Source of the DNA: Rathayibacter oskolensis
GTDB taxonomy: Bacteria; Actinomycetota; Actinomycetes; Actinomycetales; Microbacteriaceae
NCBI RefSeq assembly: GCF_900177245.1
Contig: NZ_FXBM01000002.1
Coordinates: 496,001 to 560,000, forward strand
Direction: 5' to 3'
Length of the DNA: 64,000 nucleotides
In this document: positions 35,938 through 44,858 of the stretch, piece by piece
Position numbering within the stretch: the first letter of the stretch is position 1
How the letters are laid out: each line of letters opens with the position of its first letter
The notes under the pieces: model-generated
The model's input: only the letters and a program-made list of their open reading frames with translations
Told to the model about the DNA's origin: nothing
Database searches by the model: none
Made by a program: the position numbers and the translations under genes

Positions 35938-38694
35938 TCAGGAGAAGTGCTCTCCCCGCTCGAGCGCGTCTCGGAGCTGCGACCGGCTGGCGATCCCCAG
36001 CTTCGGGAACGTCTTGTACAGGTGCGTGCTCACCGTCCGGTGAGAGAGGTAGACCCGGTCGGCGATCTCCTTGTTGCTCATCCCGCGAGCGGCGAGGAGA
36101 GCGATCTGCAGCTCCTGCGGAGTGAGCGGTGAGACGGCTCCGCTCGCTGCCGCTCCCGGTCGCGGGGTCTCTCCGGCCGCCCGCAGCTCCGCCGCCGCGC
36201 GGTCGGCGAGAAGACGGGCCGAGCACGCGTCGAAGGCGTGGAACGCCTGAGCGAGATGCGGGCGCGCCTCAGCCGGCCGGCGCTCGCGCCGCAGCCACTC
36301 GCCGTAGAGGAGATGCGTCCGCGCCGCCTCGAAGGGCGACTCGGCGAACTCGCCGGTCGTGATCGCCCGGTCGAAGTGCTCGGCGGTCGTGTCGTTCCGG
36401 CCCTCCGAATCGGCGAGGAGGGCGCGGCTGCGGTGCACGAGAGACGCGAGGAACGCGGAGCGGTGGACCTGCGCGGCGCGCTCCGCCTGGTCGACGTTGT
36501 CCCGCACGGTGTCGGCACGTCCCGCCCGGACGGCGGCCTCCGCTCGGTCGGCGACGGCCCAGAGGGCACGGGTGGGATGCACCGTCATGTGGGTGAACTC
36601 GATCAGCGCGTCGCGGTACCTGGTGTCCGCCATGGCCAGGATCCCCGCCGCCCACCGGGCGTCGGCGCTCGCCATGGCGAGCGGATGCACCTCGGAGAGC
36701 TCCCGCTGCCGCCGGACGGCGTCCTGCGTCGCGCCGGCGTCCCCGAGCATCGCCTGCGCGCGGGCGACGGTCGCGAGGCACATGCCCTGCACCAGGGGCT
36801 GGGCCGTGTCCTCCGCCATGCGTGCGGCGAACTCGGCGTCGGCCAGCCCCTCGAGGATGCGCCCGCGGAGCAGCAGGATGGACGCCCGTCCGCGGAGCGC
36901 CTGCGCTTCGTCGGCGGGAGCCCTGCGCTCGTGGAAGCGCTCGCGCGCCAGGCTCCAGCAGGTCAGCGCGGTCTCGAGATCCTGCAGGGACTCCGCCGCG
37001 ATCGCGAGGCTGAGCATGCCGATCGGCGACTGGTCCAGCTCTGCCACCAGCTGCGGCAGCACGGCGCGCACGTCGTCCTCGACCTGACCCAGGGGAGCCA
37101 TCAGCGCCAGGATGATCGGCTTCAGGGGGTTCTGGGTGCGGATGGCGCGCGCTTGACGATCGATCCTCCGCCACTCCTCCTGCGGCAGATTGCGCCCTCG
37201 CGCCGTCATCGCCGCCGCCCAGAGCACCTCGACGCGTCGGTCGGCGTTCTCGGGCCCTCCGAGTCGCGCGATGGTCCGATCGATGTCCGCGGGGGAGTGG
37301 CCGGTGAGACCCGTCGTCAGGCTCAGGCCGTTGCGGGTGAGGGCGAGGAGCGTGATCGTCGCAGGGCGGACGGCGATCTGCTCCGCCTCCTCCACCGCCT
37401 CGAGCGCTTCGGCACTGAGTCCGGCGGAGCGGGAGACGTCGGCGGCGTGGGCCAGGCGGTCGGCGCGGTTCTCCTGCGACTCCGAGAGCTCGGCCGCCCG
37501 ACGGTAGGCGGCGGCGGACTCGACCAGAGCCCCTCGGAGGCGTGCGCGCCGCCCCGCCGCCTCGAGATCGCCGGCGACGCTCTCGTCGCGCTCGAACGTC
37601 GACGACGCCTTGTGCCACGCCGCGCGAGCCGGGTCCCGCAGGGTCTGCGCGAGAACGGAGTGGGCCTCCTGCAGCTGCGCGGTCGGGGTGGCGCCCAGGA
37701 CGGCGGCGCGCAGGAGCGGATGCCGGAAGTGCGGCCGCTCGTCGACGATCCGCAGCAGGCCCGCCTCCTCGAGGGGGCTGAGGTCTCCGATGTCGAGGCC
37801 GAGGAGCCGCCCGGCCTCGAGCACGTCGATCATGCCGGCGTCCTCTGCGGCCGCGGCGAGCCGGAGCAGCGCCTGGCTCCGCTCCGGGAGGTCGCCGAAC
37901 TGCCCGAGGAACGCCTGCTCGAGTCGCTGCGTGGTGGGCACGACGCTCCGGAGGCCGTTCCTCCTGACCGGACCTCTCAGCGCGAGCGGAAGCTCGCGGA
38001 GGGCCAGCGGATTGCCGTTCGCCTCGCGGAGCACCCGGACCTTCTGCGCCTCGTTGAGGCCGGCGGACACCTCCGTGAGGATCGCCCGCGACGCACGATC
38101 GTCGAGGGGCTCGAGGACGAGCCGGTCGAGAGGGGACGCCGACGGGGTGGCGCCGCCCCAGGCGGTGCGGGAGGTGGCGAGCAGCGCGACGGGCGACTCG
38201 CCCAGTCGCAGCCCGATGAAGTCGATGACGTGGCGCGTCGACGTGTCGATCCAGTGCAGGTCCTCGACCGCGACGAACAGGGGGCTCCGGCTCGCTGCTT
38301 CCTCGAGCAGCCCCAGAGTGGCGATGCTCACCAGCAGTCGATCGGGCACAGGGCCCTCGGCCAGCCCGAAGGCGGTCGCCAGCGCCTCGCGCTGCCGCAC
38401 CGGGAGGACGTCGAGCTGGCGCAGGAGCGGACGGAGGAGCTCGTGCAGGGAGGCGTAGCCGGTCGGCGACGCCTGCTCGAAGCCGGTGCAGCGCAGCACC
38501 CGGAAGCCGGTGTCCTCCGCGTGGCGCATCATCGCGGTCAGGAGCGCGGACTTCCCGATCCCCGCCTCCCCCTCGAGCAGCACGGCCATCCCAGCGCCTC
38601 TCGCCGACTCGAGCGCCGAGGTCAGCTGCTCCACCTCGTGCTCGCGGCCGACGAGAGGGTGCTCGTGGCCGCCGAGCAGGAAGGTGAGTGACAT
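35938..38694 (-). CDS. LAL-type LuxR-family regulator with AAA ATPase domain
   Basis: 918 residues. N-terminal AAA/NTPase with Walker A GEAGIGKS (about residues 42-49) and Walker B LFVAVEDLHWID (about 137-150); a long helical TPR-like middle (about 350-830); C-terminal LuxR HTH (LTPQELQIALLAARGMSNKEIADRV..., about 845-905). This MalT/LAL architecture integrates a ligand and ATP and activates target promoters. The target is not clear. It faces the esterase gene at 38832 across a 137-bp divergent region, and the ABC exporter lies on the other side. No palindrome was recognised there. Confidence 0.9.
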   Translation of the reverse strand: MSLTFLLGGHEHPLVGREHEVEQLTSALESARGAGMAVLLEGEAGIGKSALLTAMMRHAEDTGFRVLRCTGFEQASPTGYASLHELLRPLLRQLDVLPVRQREALATAFGLAEGPVPDRLLVSIATLGLLEEAASRSPLFVAVEDLHWIDTSTRHVIDFIGLRLGESPVALLATSRTAWGGATPSASPLDRLVLEPLDDRASRAILTEVSAGLNEAQKVRVLREANGNPLALRELPLALRGPVRRNGLRSVVPTTQRLEQAFLGQFGDLPERSQALLRLAAAAEDAGMIDVLEAGRLLGLDIGDLSPLEEAGLLRIVDERPHFRHPLLRAAVLGATPTAQLQEAHSVLAQTLRDPARAAWHKASSTFERDESVAGDLEAAGRRARLRGALVESAAAYRRAAELSESQENRADRLAHAADVSRSAGLSAEALEAVEEAEQIAVRPATITLLALTRNGLSLTTGLTGHSPADIDRTIARLGGPENADRRVEVLWAAAMTARGRNLPQEEWRRIDRQARAIRTQNPLKPIILALMAPLGQVEDDVRAVLPQLVAELDQSPIGMLSLAIAAESLQDLETALTCWSLARERFHERRAPADEAQALRGRASILLLRGRILEGLADAEFAARMAEDTAQPLVQGMCLATVARAQAMLGDAGATQDAVRRQRELSEVHPLAMASADARWAAGILAMADTRYRDALIEFTHMTVHPTRALWAVADRAEAAVRAGRADTVRDNVDQAERAAQVHRSAFLASLVHRSRALLADSEGRNDTTAEHFDRAITTGEFAESPFEAARTHLLYGEWLRRERRPAEARPHLAQAFHAFDACSARLLADRAAAELRAAGETPRPGAAASGAVSPLTPQELQIALLAARGMSNKEIADRVYLSHRTVSTHLYKTFPKLGIASRSQLRDALERGEHFS

Positions 38695-38831
38695 GTCACC
38701 AGAGTACGAGGCCGAGTGCGGGCGTTCAACACGTGCCGGCGGCGGGATACGTCAGTGCACGGATGACCCGTGTCCGTCCGCCGGAGCACCGTGGATCCCG
38801 CGGAGACACCGCACGACATCAGGAGGCAGTC

Positions 38832-39791
38832 ATGGCCGGAAATCCGAAGAACATCGCGCTCGAGCCCGCGGCACAGGAGTTCGCCGATGCGACCTCCGCC
38901 CCGCCGTTCCTGTACGAGCTGCCTCCGGAGGAGGGCCGCAAGGCCGTCGATTCCGTGCAGGACTCGCCGATCGACAAGCCAGAGGTCGAGGACGAGTGGA
39001 TCGACATCGAGGGCGGGCCCACCGGCACGGTGAAGCTCCGCATCGTGAAGCCGCTCGGCGCGACGGGCGACCTGCCCGTCGTCCTCTACATCCACGGTGC
39101 GGGCTGGGTGTTCGGCGACGCCCACACCCACGACCGTCTCGTGCGCGATCTCGCGATCGGCTCCCACGCGGCCGTCGTCTTCCCCGAGTACGACCGGGCG
39201 CCCGAGGCGGGCTACCCGGTCGCGATCGAGCAGTCCTACGCGGCCGCCCAGTGGATCGTCGCCCAGGGCGCGAGCAAGGGCCTCGACGCCGGCCGCCTGG
39301 CCGTCTCGGGCGACTCCGTCGGCGGGAACATGGCGATCGCCCTGGCACTGCTCGCGAAGTCCCGGGGGGACGTCGCCCTCACGAAGATGGTGCTGTTCTA
39401 CCCGGTCACGAACGCCGCGTTCGACACCGCCTCCTACGACGAGTTCGAGGTCGGCTACTTCCTCGGACGCGAGGGCATGAAGTGGTTCTGGGACCAGTAC
39501 ACGACCGACGAGGCCGTGCGCGCCGAGATCACGGTCTCGCCGCTGCGGGCGAGCCTCGAGGAGCTCTCGGGGCTGCCGGACACCCTCATCATCACGGCCG
39601 AGGCCGACGTCCTCCGCGACGAGGGGGAGCAGTTCGCCGCGCGCCTGCGCGAGGCCGGAGTCAGAGCGGCCAACGCGCGCTTCGGAGGCATCACCCACGA
39701 CTTCGTCATGGTCAACTCGCTGCACGGCACCGAGGCCGCCAAGCACGCGATCTGGCTCGCGACGGCGTCGCTGAGCGACGCCTTCCGCTGA
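38832..39791 (+). CDS. Alpha/beta-hydrolase esterase (hormone-sensitive-lipase-like)
   Basis: 319 residues from ATG 38832 (preceded by GGAGG). Oxyanion motif YIHGAGW (about 87-92) stands for the usual HGGG, nucleophile Ser162 in SGDSVGGN, then Asp in AEADVLRDEG and His in GGITHDF. This is family IV / HSL-type esterase logic (family knowledge). No signal peptide. The HGAGW variant occurs in this family. Substrate unknown; the neighbouring SDR suggests a small-molecule metabolite role only weakly. Ends at a bidirectional hairpin with the SDR gene. Confidence 0.88.
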   Translation: MAGNPKNIALEPAAQEFADATSAPPFLYELPPEEGRKAVDSVQDSPIDKPEVEDEWIDIEGGPTGTVKLRIVKPLGATGDLPVVLYIHGAGWVFGDAHTHDRLVRDLAIGSHAAVVFPEYDRAPEAGYPVAIEQSYAAAQWIVAQGASKGLDAGRLAVSGDSVGGNMAIALALLAKSRGDVALTKMVLFYPVTNAAFDTASYDEFEVGYFLGREGMKWFWDQYTTDEAVRAEITVSPLRASLEELSGLPDTLIITAEADVLRDEGEQFAARLREAGVRAANARFGGITHDFVMVNSLHGTEAAKHAIWLATASLSDAFR

Positions 39792-39818
39792 GCGGCCCGG
39801 CGGCGCGCCGGCGACGGA

Positions 39819-39848
39819 GGGTGGGCCTGCGGCGGGGCAGGCCCACCC
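39819..39848. terminator. Bidirectional hairpin between convergent genes
   Basis: Perfect 12-bp arms (GGGTGGGCCTGC / GCAGGCCCACCC) with a 6-nt loop between the esterase (stop 39791) and SDR (stop 39852) genes. It probably stops transcription from both sides. Confidence 0.78.
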
Positions 39849-39851
39849 GCG

Positions 39852-40799
39852 TCAGGCCAGGGCCCTGGCGGCCGTCTCCCAGAGTCGATCGGCGTTGCCC
39901 GGGTCGACCGCGTAGCGGGCGACGCCGGTGGAGCGACCCTCGCCGCTGTCCACGACCTCCGACTCCTGGTTGTCCTCGAAGTACCGGCCGGTGACGCCTG
40001 CGAGAGCCGGCGACGCTGCGAGGAGGACGGAGGTCGCCGCCCCCTGCGCGGGCGTCTTGAAGAAGTCCTGCTCGATGCGGCGGCCGTGCTCGTCCATGGC
40101 GCCCATCGCCCGCAGGGTGGTGTCGTCGAGGTGCCGCTGCAGGTTCGTGGTGATCCAGCCGGGCATCAGCGCGTTGGCGGTGATGCCGTCGGCCGCCCAG
40201 CGCCGCGCGATGCCGGTCGCGAGGAGCACGTCCGCGGTCTTGGACTGCGAGTAGGCGTTCCACCGGTCGTACGGTCGGCGGTCGTAGTGCGGATCGTCGA
40301 AGTCGACCGGCGCCCGCAGGTGGGCCGTCGAGCTGAGGACCACGACGCGGCTCTCCTCCGCCTCGGCGAGGGCGCGGTGCAGCCCGCGAGCGAGTGCGAA
40401 GTGGCCCAGGTAGTTCGTCGCCAGCTGCAGCTCCCAGCCGTGGCCGTCGAGGCGGCGCTCGGGGACCGCCATCACTCCGGCGTTCGCCACGAGGCCGTCG
40501 AGGCGTCCCTCCCAGGCCGCCGTGAACCGGGCCACGCCGGCAGCGTCGGCGAGGTCCAGCTGCCGCAGCTCGATCTCGGGCGCTCCGGTCGCTCGGGGGA
40601 GTGCGGCGGAGGCCCGCTCCGGGTCGCGGACGCCGGCGACGACCCGCGCGCCGCGGCGGGCCAGCGCGAGGGAGGTCTCGAGGCCGATCCCGGAGGCGCC
40701 TCCCGTGACGACGTAGGTGCGCCCGGCCAGGTCGACTCCGGCGAGCACCTCGTCGGCGGTCGCCTTCGCGCCGAACTCGGTGCGGATCGGGTCACTCAT
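39852..40799 (-). CDS. Short-chain dehydrogenase/reductase
   Basis: 315 residues. Cofactor motif TGGASGIGLE (about 33-42), NAG in LVANAGVMA, Ser in VVVLSSTAHL and the catalytic pair in YSQSKTADV. Longer than the classical 250, in the retinol-dehydrogenase/protochlorophyllide-reductase-like SDR group. Starts 8 nt inside the end of the DJ-1-like gene, so it is co-translated with it. Both may be controlled by the ArsR-type regulator at 41478 through the operators upstream. Confidence 0.92.
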   Translation of the reverse strand: MSDPIRTEFGAKATADEVLAGVDLAGRTYVVTGGASGIGLETSLALARRGARVVAGVRDPERASAALPRATGAPEIELRQLDLADAAGVARFTAAWEGRLDGLVANAGVMAVPERRLDGHGWELQLATNYLGHFALARGLHRALAEAEESRVVVLSSTAHLRAPVDFDDPHYDRRPYDRWNAYSQSKTADVLLATGIARRWAADGITANALMPGWITTNLQRHLDDTTLRAMGAMDEHGRRIEQDFFKTPAQGAATSVLLAASPALAGVTGRYFEDNQESEVVDSGEGRSTGVARYAVDPGNADRLWETAARALA

Positions 40800-41391
40800 C
40801 GCGCGCTCCCGCCGTCGAAGCCGTCACCCGCTCGAGGAACCGTGCGAGCTGGAGGGGCATGTCGCCGGGCTTGCGGGCGGTGATGAACGGGCCGTCCTCG
40901 ACCACCGGCTCGTCGATGTACTCGGCTCCGGCGGCGCGGACCTCCGGCGCGACGTCCTTCCACGACGTGAGGCGGCGCCCCTCGACGAGACCGGCCGAGA
41001 CGAGGATCTGCGGGCCGTGGCACACCGCTCCGATCGGCCGGCCCGTGGCGGCGAAAGCGGTGACGAACTCGAGGGCCGCGGGAAGGAGGCGCAGCTCCGA
41101 CGGTGCGAGTCCGCCGGGGATGAAGAGGGCGTCGTAGTCGGAGGCGTCCGCTCCCGAGACGCTCTGGAGGCCGGTGCGCAGGGCGAGGCCCTTGTAGCCG
41201 GTCACCTCCGCGCCGGAGGGAGTCAGCACGTCGACGTCGTAGCCGGCCTCGGTGAAGCGGTAGTAGGGGTAGAAGAACTCGACGTCCTCGACGCGGTCGG
41301 CGGTGAGGATCGCGATCCGTCCGATCGGCGTCGCCGTGCTCCGGATCGCGGCGCGGTTGTCGGGGACGTGGGTGTCGGTGGTGGTGGGCAT
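40792..41391 (-). CDS. DJ-1/PfpI (type 1 glutamine amidotransferase-like) protein
   Basis: 199 residues from ATG 41391. DJ-1/PfpI fold with nucleophile elbow AVCHGPQIL (conserved Cys), DALFIPGG and a C-terminal ARKPGDMP. Family members act as glyoxalase/deglycase or hydratase proteins. A TTG frame from 41445 runs across operator 1 and is rejected. It precedes the SDR gene, overlapping by 8 nt, and is divergent from the ArsR-type gene, whose two operators lie in the 86-bp intergenic space. That indicates direct control by the regulator (inference). Confidence 0.88.
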   Translation of the reverse strand: MPTTTDTHVPDNRAAIRSTATPIGRIAILTADRVEDVEFFYPYYRFTEAGYDVDVLTPSGAEVTGYKGLALRTGLQSVSGADASDYDALFIPGGLAPSELRLLPAALEFVTAFAATGRPIGAVCHGPQILVSAGLVEGRRLTSWKDVAPEVRAAGAEYIDEPVVEDGPFITARKPGDMPLQLARFLERVTASTAGARDE

Positions 41392-41429
41392 GAGCGTCAG
41401 CTTCCTGGAGGGGGATCCCCTCCGCTTCC

Positions 41430-41447
41430 GTTTGATGAGTATCAAAC
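41430..41447. promoter_or_regulatory. GTTTGA-N6-TCAAAC operator (site 1)
   Basis: Perfect inverted repeat in the divergent promoter region between the DJ-1-like and ArsR-type genes (arms extend to seven bases, GTTTGAT/ATCAAAC). Confidence 0.78.
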
Positions 41448-41468
41448 CGATACCGATCGTGCACTATG

Positions 41469-41486
41469 GTTTGAGATATGTCAAAC
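41469..41486. promoter_or_regulatory. GTTTGA-N6-TCAAAC operator (site 2)
   Basis: Same repeat and spacing as site 1, centre 39 bp away. It includes the ATG at 41478-41480, so binding would block translation initiation-region DNA and transcription of the regulator itself. Confidence 0.78.
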
Positions 41487-41834
41487 GATGGGCGATCCGA
41501 GCTGTTCCCTGTTCCCGCCGTGGAGTCGATCGAGATCGTCGCCCTGCTGAAGGCGCTCGCCGACCCGGCGAGGCTGCGCGTCGTCTCGCGTCTCTCCGAC
41601 GGCGAGTACCACCCGTGCACGACGGACGAGTACGGCCTCTCGCTGCACAAGTCGACCCTCTCCTTCCACTTCAAGACGCTCCGGGAGGCGGGCCTCACCG
41701 AGACGCGGGTGCGAGGACGCGACCACGCCGTGCGGCTCCGCATCGACGACGTGGACCAGCGGTTCCCGGGTCTCCTCGCCGCGGTCCTCGGTGCCACTGC
41801 CGGCTCCGAGCACCCTCGGACGCCGGCCGACTGA
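41478..41834 (+). CDS. ArsR-type winged-helix regulator
   Basis: 118 residues. HTH of ArsR/HTH_20 type: IEIVALLKALADPARLRVV with SLHKSTLSFHFKTLREAGL as recognition region, wing RVRGRDHAVRL. No metal-binding Cys pair (CxC) is seen, so it is not a classic metal sensor; the single Cys (YHPCTTDEY) may be redox-active. The start codon sits inside an operator, indicating tight autoregulation. It is divergent from the DJ-1-like/SDR operon that it presumably controls. Start ATG has no strong ribosome site; a leaderless transcript is possible. Confidence 0.88.
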   Translation: MSNDGRSELFPVPAVESIEIVALLKALADPARLRVVSRLSDGEYHPCTTDEYGLSLHKSTLSFHFKTLREAGLTETRVRGRDHAVRLRIDDVDQRFPGLLAAVLGATAGSEHPRTPAD

Positions 41835-41915
41835 GCTCGTCGGCGGGCGCCGAGATCCCGCGCGGTACGTCACATGACGGTTGTCGACGTCCTGCGCACG
41901 AGGGAGATTTCAGAC

Positions 41916-42407
41916 ATGACCGAGACGCAGGCGAACCGAGAGAGCTTCTTCCGTCCCGAGGAGTGGGCGCTCGAGCGGCAGGCGATCCGCGATGTCGTCG
42001 ACCGGTACGCGCACTGCGCGGACCGCGGGGAGCCTCGGGAGCAGGCCGCGGTGTTCGCGCCGGACGGGCGGGTCGTCCTCTACGAGGGCGACTCGAGTGC
42101 GAACGAGCCTCTGCAGACCATCACGGGGCGCGAGGAGCTGACGGCGACCTTCTCCGGGCTGATCGCCCAGTACGACGTGACGACCTACCTGAACGGGCAG
42201 TCGACGATCCAGCCGACGGGCTCGCACAGCGCGGTCGGCGAGAGCTACTGCCTCGCCTCGCACCTCCTGCACGACGCCGGCGAGCGCATCCTCCTGACCA
42301 TGTCCATCCGCTACCTCGACCGCTTCGTCAAGACCGACGGAGCCTGGCTCATCGAGGAGCGCAGGCTCGTCTTCGACTGGGTCGACCGGCGCGTCTCGCG
42401 GCCCTGA
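41916..42407 (+). CDS. NTF2/SnoaL-like protein
   Basis: 163 residues from ATG 41916 (preceded by GAGGGAGA); a longer start at 41874 would add 14 residues without family likeness. SnoaL_4-type pattern: IRDVVDRYAHCADRGEPRE, VVLYEGD, HLLHDAG and the final W-L-I-E-ERRLVFDWVD. NTF2-fold proteins of this kind act as small enzymes or bind hydrophobic ligands. It is followed by a second NTF2-like gene 37 nt on. Confidence 0.82.
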   Translation: MTETQANRESFFRPEEWALERQAIRDVVDRYAHCADRGEPREQAAVFAPDGRVVLYEGDSSANEPLQTITGREELTATFSGLIAQYDVTTYLNGQSTIQPTGSHSAVGESYCLASHLLHDAGERILLTMSIRYLDRFVKTDGAWLIEERRLVFDWVDRRVSRP

Positions 42408-42444
42408 CGCCTCCACCCCCCCCCTCACCGAACGGAAGACGACG

Positions 42445-42804
42445 ATGACCGAGCAGATCGAATCCCTGATGACCGCCAACCTCCTCGAGGTGTTCGGCGA
42501 GCGCGATCCCGCGCGACGCCGAGCAGCCATCGAGCGCACCTACACCGAGGACGTCTCGTTCCTCGATCCCGACGAGACCGTCGACGGCTACGACGCCCTC
42601 GACGCGAAGGCGGGGAAGCTCCTCGCGGACGCACCCGGCTTCGTCTTCTCGCCCGCCGGCCGGGTCTACGTCAATCACGACCTGGGGTACCTCGCCTGGA
42701 ACTTCGGACCGGAGGGGCAGCCGCCCGTCGTCCGCGGGCTCGACGCGTGCTTCATCCGCGACGGCCGGATCGCGAAGGTCTACACCCTGCTCCTCGACGA
42801 GTGA
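42445..42804 (+). CDS. NTF2/SnoaL-like protein
   Basis: 119 residues. Compact NTF2 fold: YTEDVSFLDPDETVDGYDAL, VYVNHDLGYLAWNFG and VVRGLDACFIRDGRIAKVY, with a short final helix. Its ORF start ATG follows only a weak GGAAGAC. It may be co-transcribed with the preceding NTF2-like gene. Function unknown. Confidence 0.8.
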   Translation: MTEQIESLMTANLLEVFGERDPARRRAAIERTYTEDVSFLDPDETVDGYDALDAKAGKLLADAPGFVFSPAGRVYVNHDLGYLAWNFGPEGQPPVVRGLDACFIRDGRIAKVYTLLLDE

Positions 42805-42845
42805 CGGCGGACGCTGGTGGCGTTCGGTCAGCCGGCGCGACTCGC

Positions 42846-42901
42846 TTGACACCCTTGCTAGATAGTTCTACTCTCCAACAGGTGGATAGTCCACTATCTA
42901 G
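42846..42901 (+). promoter_or_regulatory. Promoter with nested inverted repeats ahead of the permease gene
   Basis: TTGACA (42846-42851) and TACTCT (42869-42874) are 17 bases apart. CTAGATAGT (42858-42866) and ACTATCTAG (42893-42901) form perfect 9-bp arms around the promoter core and a second repeat GATAGT-CC-ACTATC (42885-42898) lies inside. The arms overlap the ribosome site. Confidence 0.65.
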
Positions 42902-42913
42902 AAGGAGACCCTC

Positions 42914-44158
42914 ATGAGATCCCGCCTGACCTTCGCTCTGAACCCGGGGACGTGGCTGATGCCGCTGGTCCTCATCTTCGGACTGGCCGTGCTCTTCCCG
43001 GCCGTCTACCTGTCGGCGACCGTCGACCCGCAGGCGAATCTGCACGGGATGCGAGTCGGGCTCGTCGTCGAGCCGCAGGAGGGAGCGGGTGCGGGCACCG
43101 ACTTCGCGGCCACGGTCGCCTCGGCCATCACCGGCGGCGTCGATTCCGAGAAGATCGATCTGATCGTCCTGGACAGCGCTGAGCTCGATCAGCGGATGCG
43201 GAACGACGACCTCGCCGGGGCGATCGTGATCCCCGCGACCTTCGACGCGGCCGTTCAGACGCTCCTCCCGGGCACCGACGGTGCGATCGGCCGACCGACC
43301 ATCGAGATCCGGACCAACGCGGGCGACGGAGGCATCAGCAGCGGTCTGCTCACCGCCAATGTCTCTCCGCTGCTGACCGGCGTCGACCAGGAGTTCGGCC
43401 GGACCCTCACCGCCGGCGTGGCGCAGAGCGGTGCGCCGACGACTCCCGCGCAGACGCAGCTCCTCGCCGCTCCGTTCGACGTCGAGACGAGCGCCTACAG
43501 GGCACTGCCCGCCTCCGCCGGCTTCGGCACCAGCGCCTTCTACTACGCGCTGATCCTCCTGCTGATCGGCTTCGTCGGAGCCTCGGTCGTCAACCCGCTC
43601 GTCGACTCCGCCCGCGGATTCTCGCCGAGCGAGCTCGGTCCGCTGGTCATCCGCCGTCCCGCCCTGCCCCTCTCGCGACGGCACACCCTCCTCGTCAAGT
43701 ACGGCGTCATGGTCGCGGCCGCGCCTCTCACGGCGCTGCTGGTCGAACTCGTCGCGCACCTCGCCGGTATCCCGATCTCCGACCCGGTGCAGCTCTGGGC
43801 GCTGTCCTCGGCCGCCATCGCCGCCGTCGGACTCGGTGCCCTCAGCGTGTTCGCGCTGCTCGGCAGCGGGATCGGATCCCTGGCGAACACACTGTTCTTC
43901 GTGGCCCTGTCGATGACGGCCTCCGGCGGGACGGTGCCGCTGAGCGCGGTGCCCGGGTTCTTCGAGGCGATCTCGTTCGTCGAGCCCTTCCGTCCCGTGC
44001 TGCAGGGCGTGCGCGCCATCCTGTACTTCGACGCGGTCCCGGAGGCCGGCCTGTACGCGGCCTGGCTGCACATCGGCCTCGGCGCGCTCGTCGCCGTCGC
44101 CCTCGGTCTGCTCACCACGCGGCTCTACTCGCGGCCGCGCACGCCCCGCGCTGCGTGA
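42914..44158 (+). CDS. YhgE/ABC-2-type membrane permease
   Basis: 414 residues: one N-terminal membrane helix (WLMPLVLIFGLAVLFPAVYL), a large outside region (about 35-205) and five or six helices in the C-terminal half. This matches the ABC2_membrane_3 / YhgE-Pip-like layout. No ATPase gene is adjacent, so it may rely on one elsewhere or act alone. AAGGAG precedes ATG 42914. A repressor-controlled strong promoter lies upstream but no TetR-like gene is in the window. Converges with the NADP-reductase gene after 7 nt. Confidence 0.78.
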   Translation: MRSRLTFALNPGTWLMPLVLIFGLAVLFPAVYLSATVDPQANLHGMRVGLVVEPQEGAGAGTDFAATVASAITGGVDSEKIDLIVLDSAELDQRMRNDDLAGAIVIPATFDAAVQTLLPGTDGAIGRPTIEIRTNAGDGGISSGLLTANVSPLLTGVDQEFGRTLTAGVAQSGAPTTPAQTQLLAAPFDVETSAYRALPASAGFGTSAFYYALILLLIGFVGASVVNPLVDSARGFSPSELGPLVIRRPALPLSRRHTLLVKYGVMVAAAPLTALLVELVAHLAGIPISDPVQLWALSSAAIAAVGLGALSVFALLGSGIGSLANTLFFVALSMTASGGTVPLSAVPGFFEAISFVEPFRPVLQGVRAILYFDAVPEAGLYAAWLHIGLGALVAVALGLLTTRLYSRPRTPRAA

Positions 44159-44165
44159 TCGCCGT

Positions 44166-44858
44166 TCAGTCGGCGGACATGCGGTGGGTGCGGTTCGGCG
44201 CGATGTCGTCGTCAGCCATGTCCCGATAGCGCCGGGCGCCGGCCAGGGCGTCCTTCAGCTCGTCGCTGCCGAGCGGCACGACGTAGGCGGGCGTCCCGCG
44301 CTGGAATCGCCACCCCTCGCTCAGCGGACCCGCATCCACCACGTCGAACCCGATGCTCAGGATGAGCGTCACGACCGCCTGCTTCGCCTCCGCGTCGTCG
44401 CCCGCCACCGCGAGCGCCCTCCGGGTCCCGCCGTTCGGGCGGGCGTCCGTCGCGATGTCCTCGGCGTAGATGTTGTTGAACGCCTTCACCACTCGGGCGG
44501 CGGGGAACAGGGACTGCAGACGCTCCGAGGTGGTGGTGGACTCGTCGTCCAGCTCCTCGATGTGCCCCGACCAGTCGGTGTAGTAGTTCCCCGCATCGAT
44601 GACGATCCTCTCCTCCAGTGCCGAGGGCGGCAGCTGGGCGTAGCGGTGCAGCGGCACCGCGAGGAGGACCATGTCCGCCCTCTCCGCGGCACCGCTCACC
44701 GTGTCGGCCGATGCCCCCTCGCCCAGGGTCGCGACGAGGTCGGTCAGGCTCTCCGGGCCGCGCGAATTCGCGAGGACGACCCGGTGGCCCGCTGCGACGG
44801 CCGCCTCGGCGAACCCCGCCCCCACGCGACCCGTGCCGATGATGGCGATGACTGTCAT
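44166..44858 (-). CDS. NAD(P)-binding F420-dependent NADP reductase-like oxidoreductase
   Basis: 230 residues from ATG 44858 (after GAGGAG). N-terminal Rossmann motif IAIIGTGRVGAGFAEAAV and VVLANSRGPESL, then PLHRYAQL, DAGNYYTDWSGH and a conserved VVKAFNNIYAED. These are features of the NPD/F420-oxidoreductase superfamily used with NADP. Whether it uses F420 or only NADP cannot be seen. It stands alone; 318 bp of empty sequence lies upstream. Confidence 0.85.
   Translation of the reverse strand: MTVIAIIGTGRVGAGFAEAAVAAGHRVVLANSRGPESLTDLVATLGEGASADTVSGAAERADMVLLAVPLHRYAQLPPSALEERIVIDAGNYYTDWSGHIEELDDESTTTSERLQSLFPAARVVKAFNNIYAEDIATDARPNGGTRRALAVAGDDAEAKQAVVTLILSIGFDVVDAGPLSEGWRFQRGTPAYVVPLGSDELKDALAGARRYRDMADDDIAPNRTHRMSAD

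Noticed and set aside
1738..42444. CCCCTCACCGAACG occurs upstream of two unrelated start codons (before 1770 and 42445).
   Set aside because: Short, GC-rich, in leader regions of genes with no functional link. Too weak to call a shared regulatory element without a genome scan.
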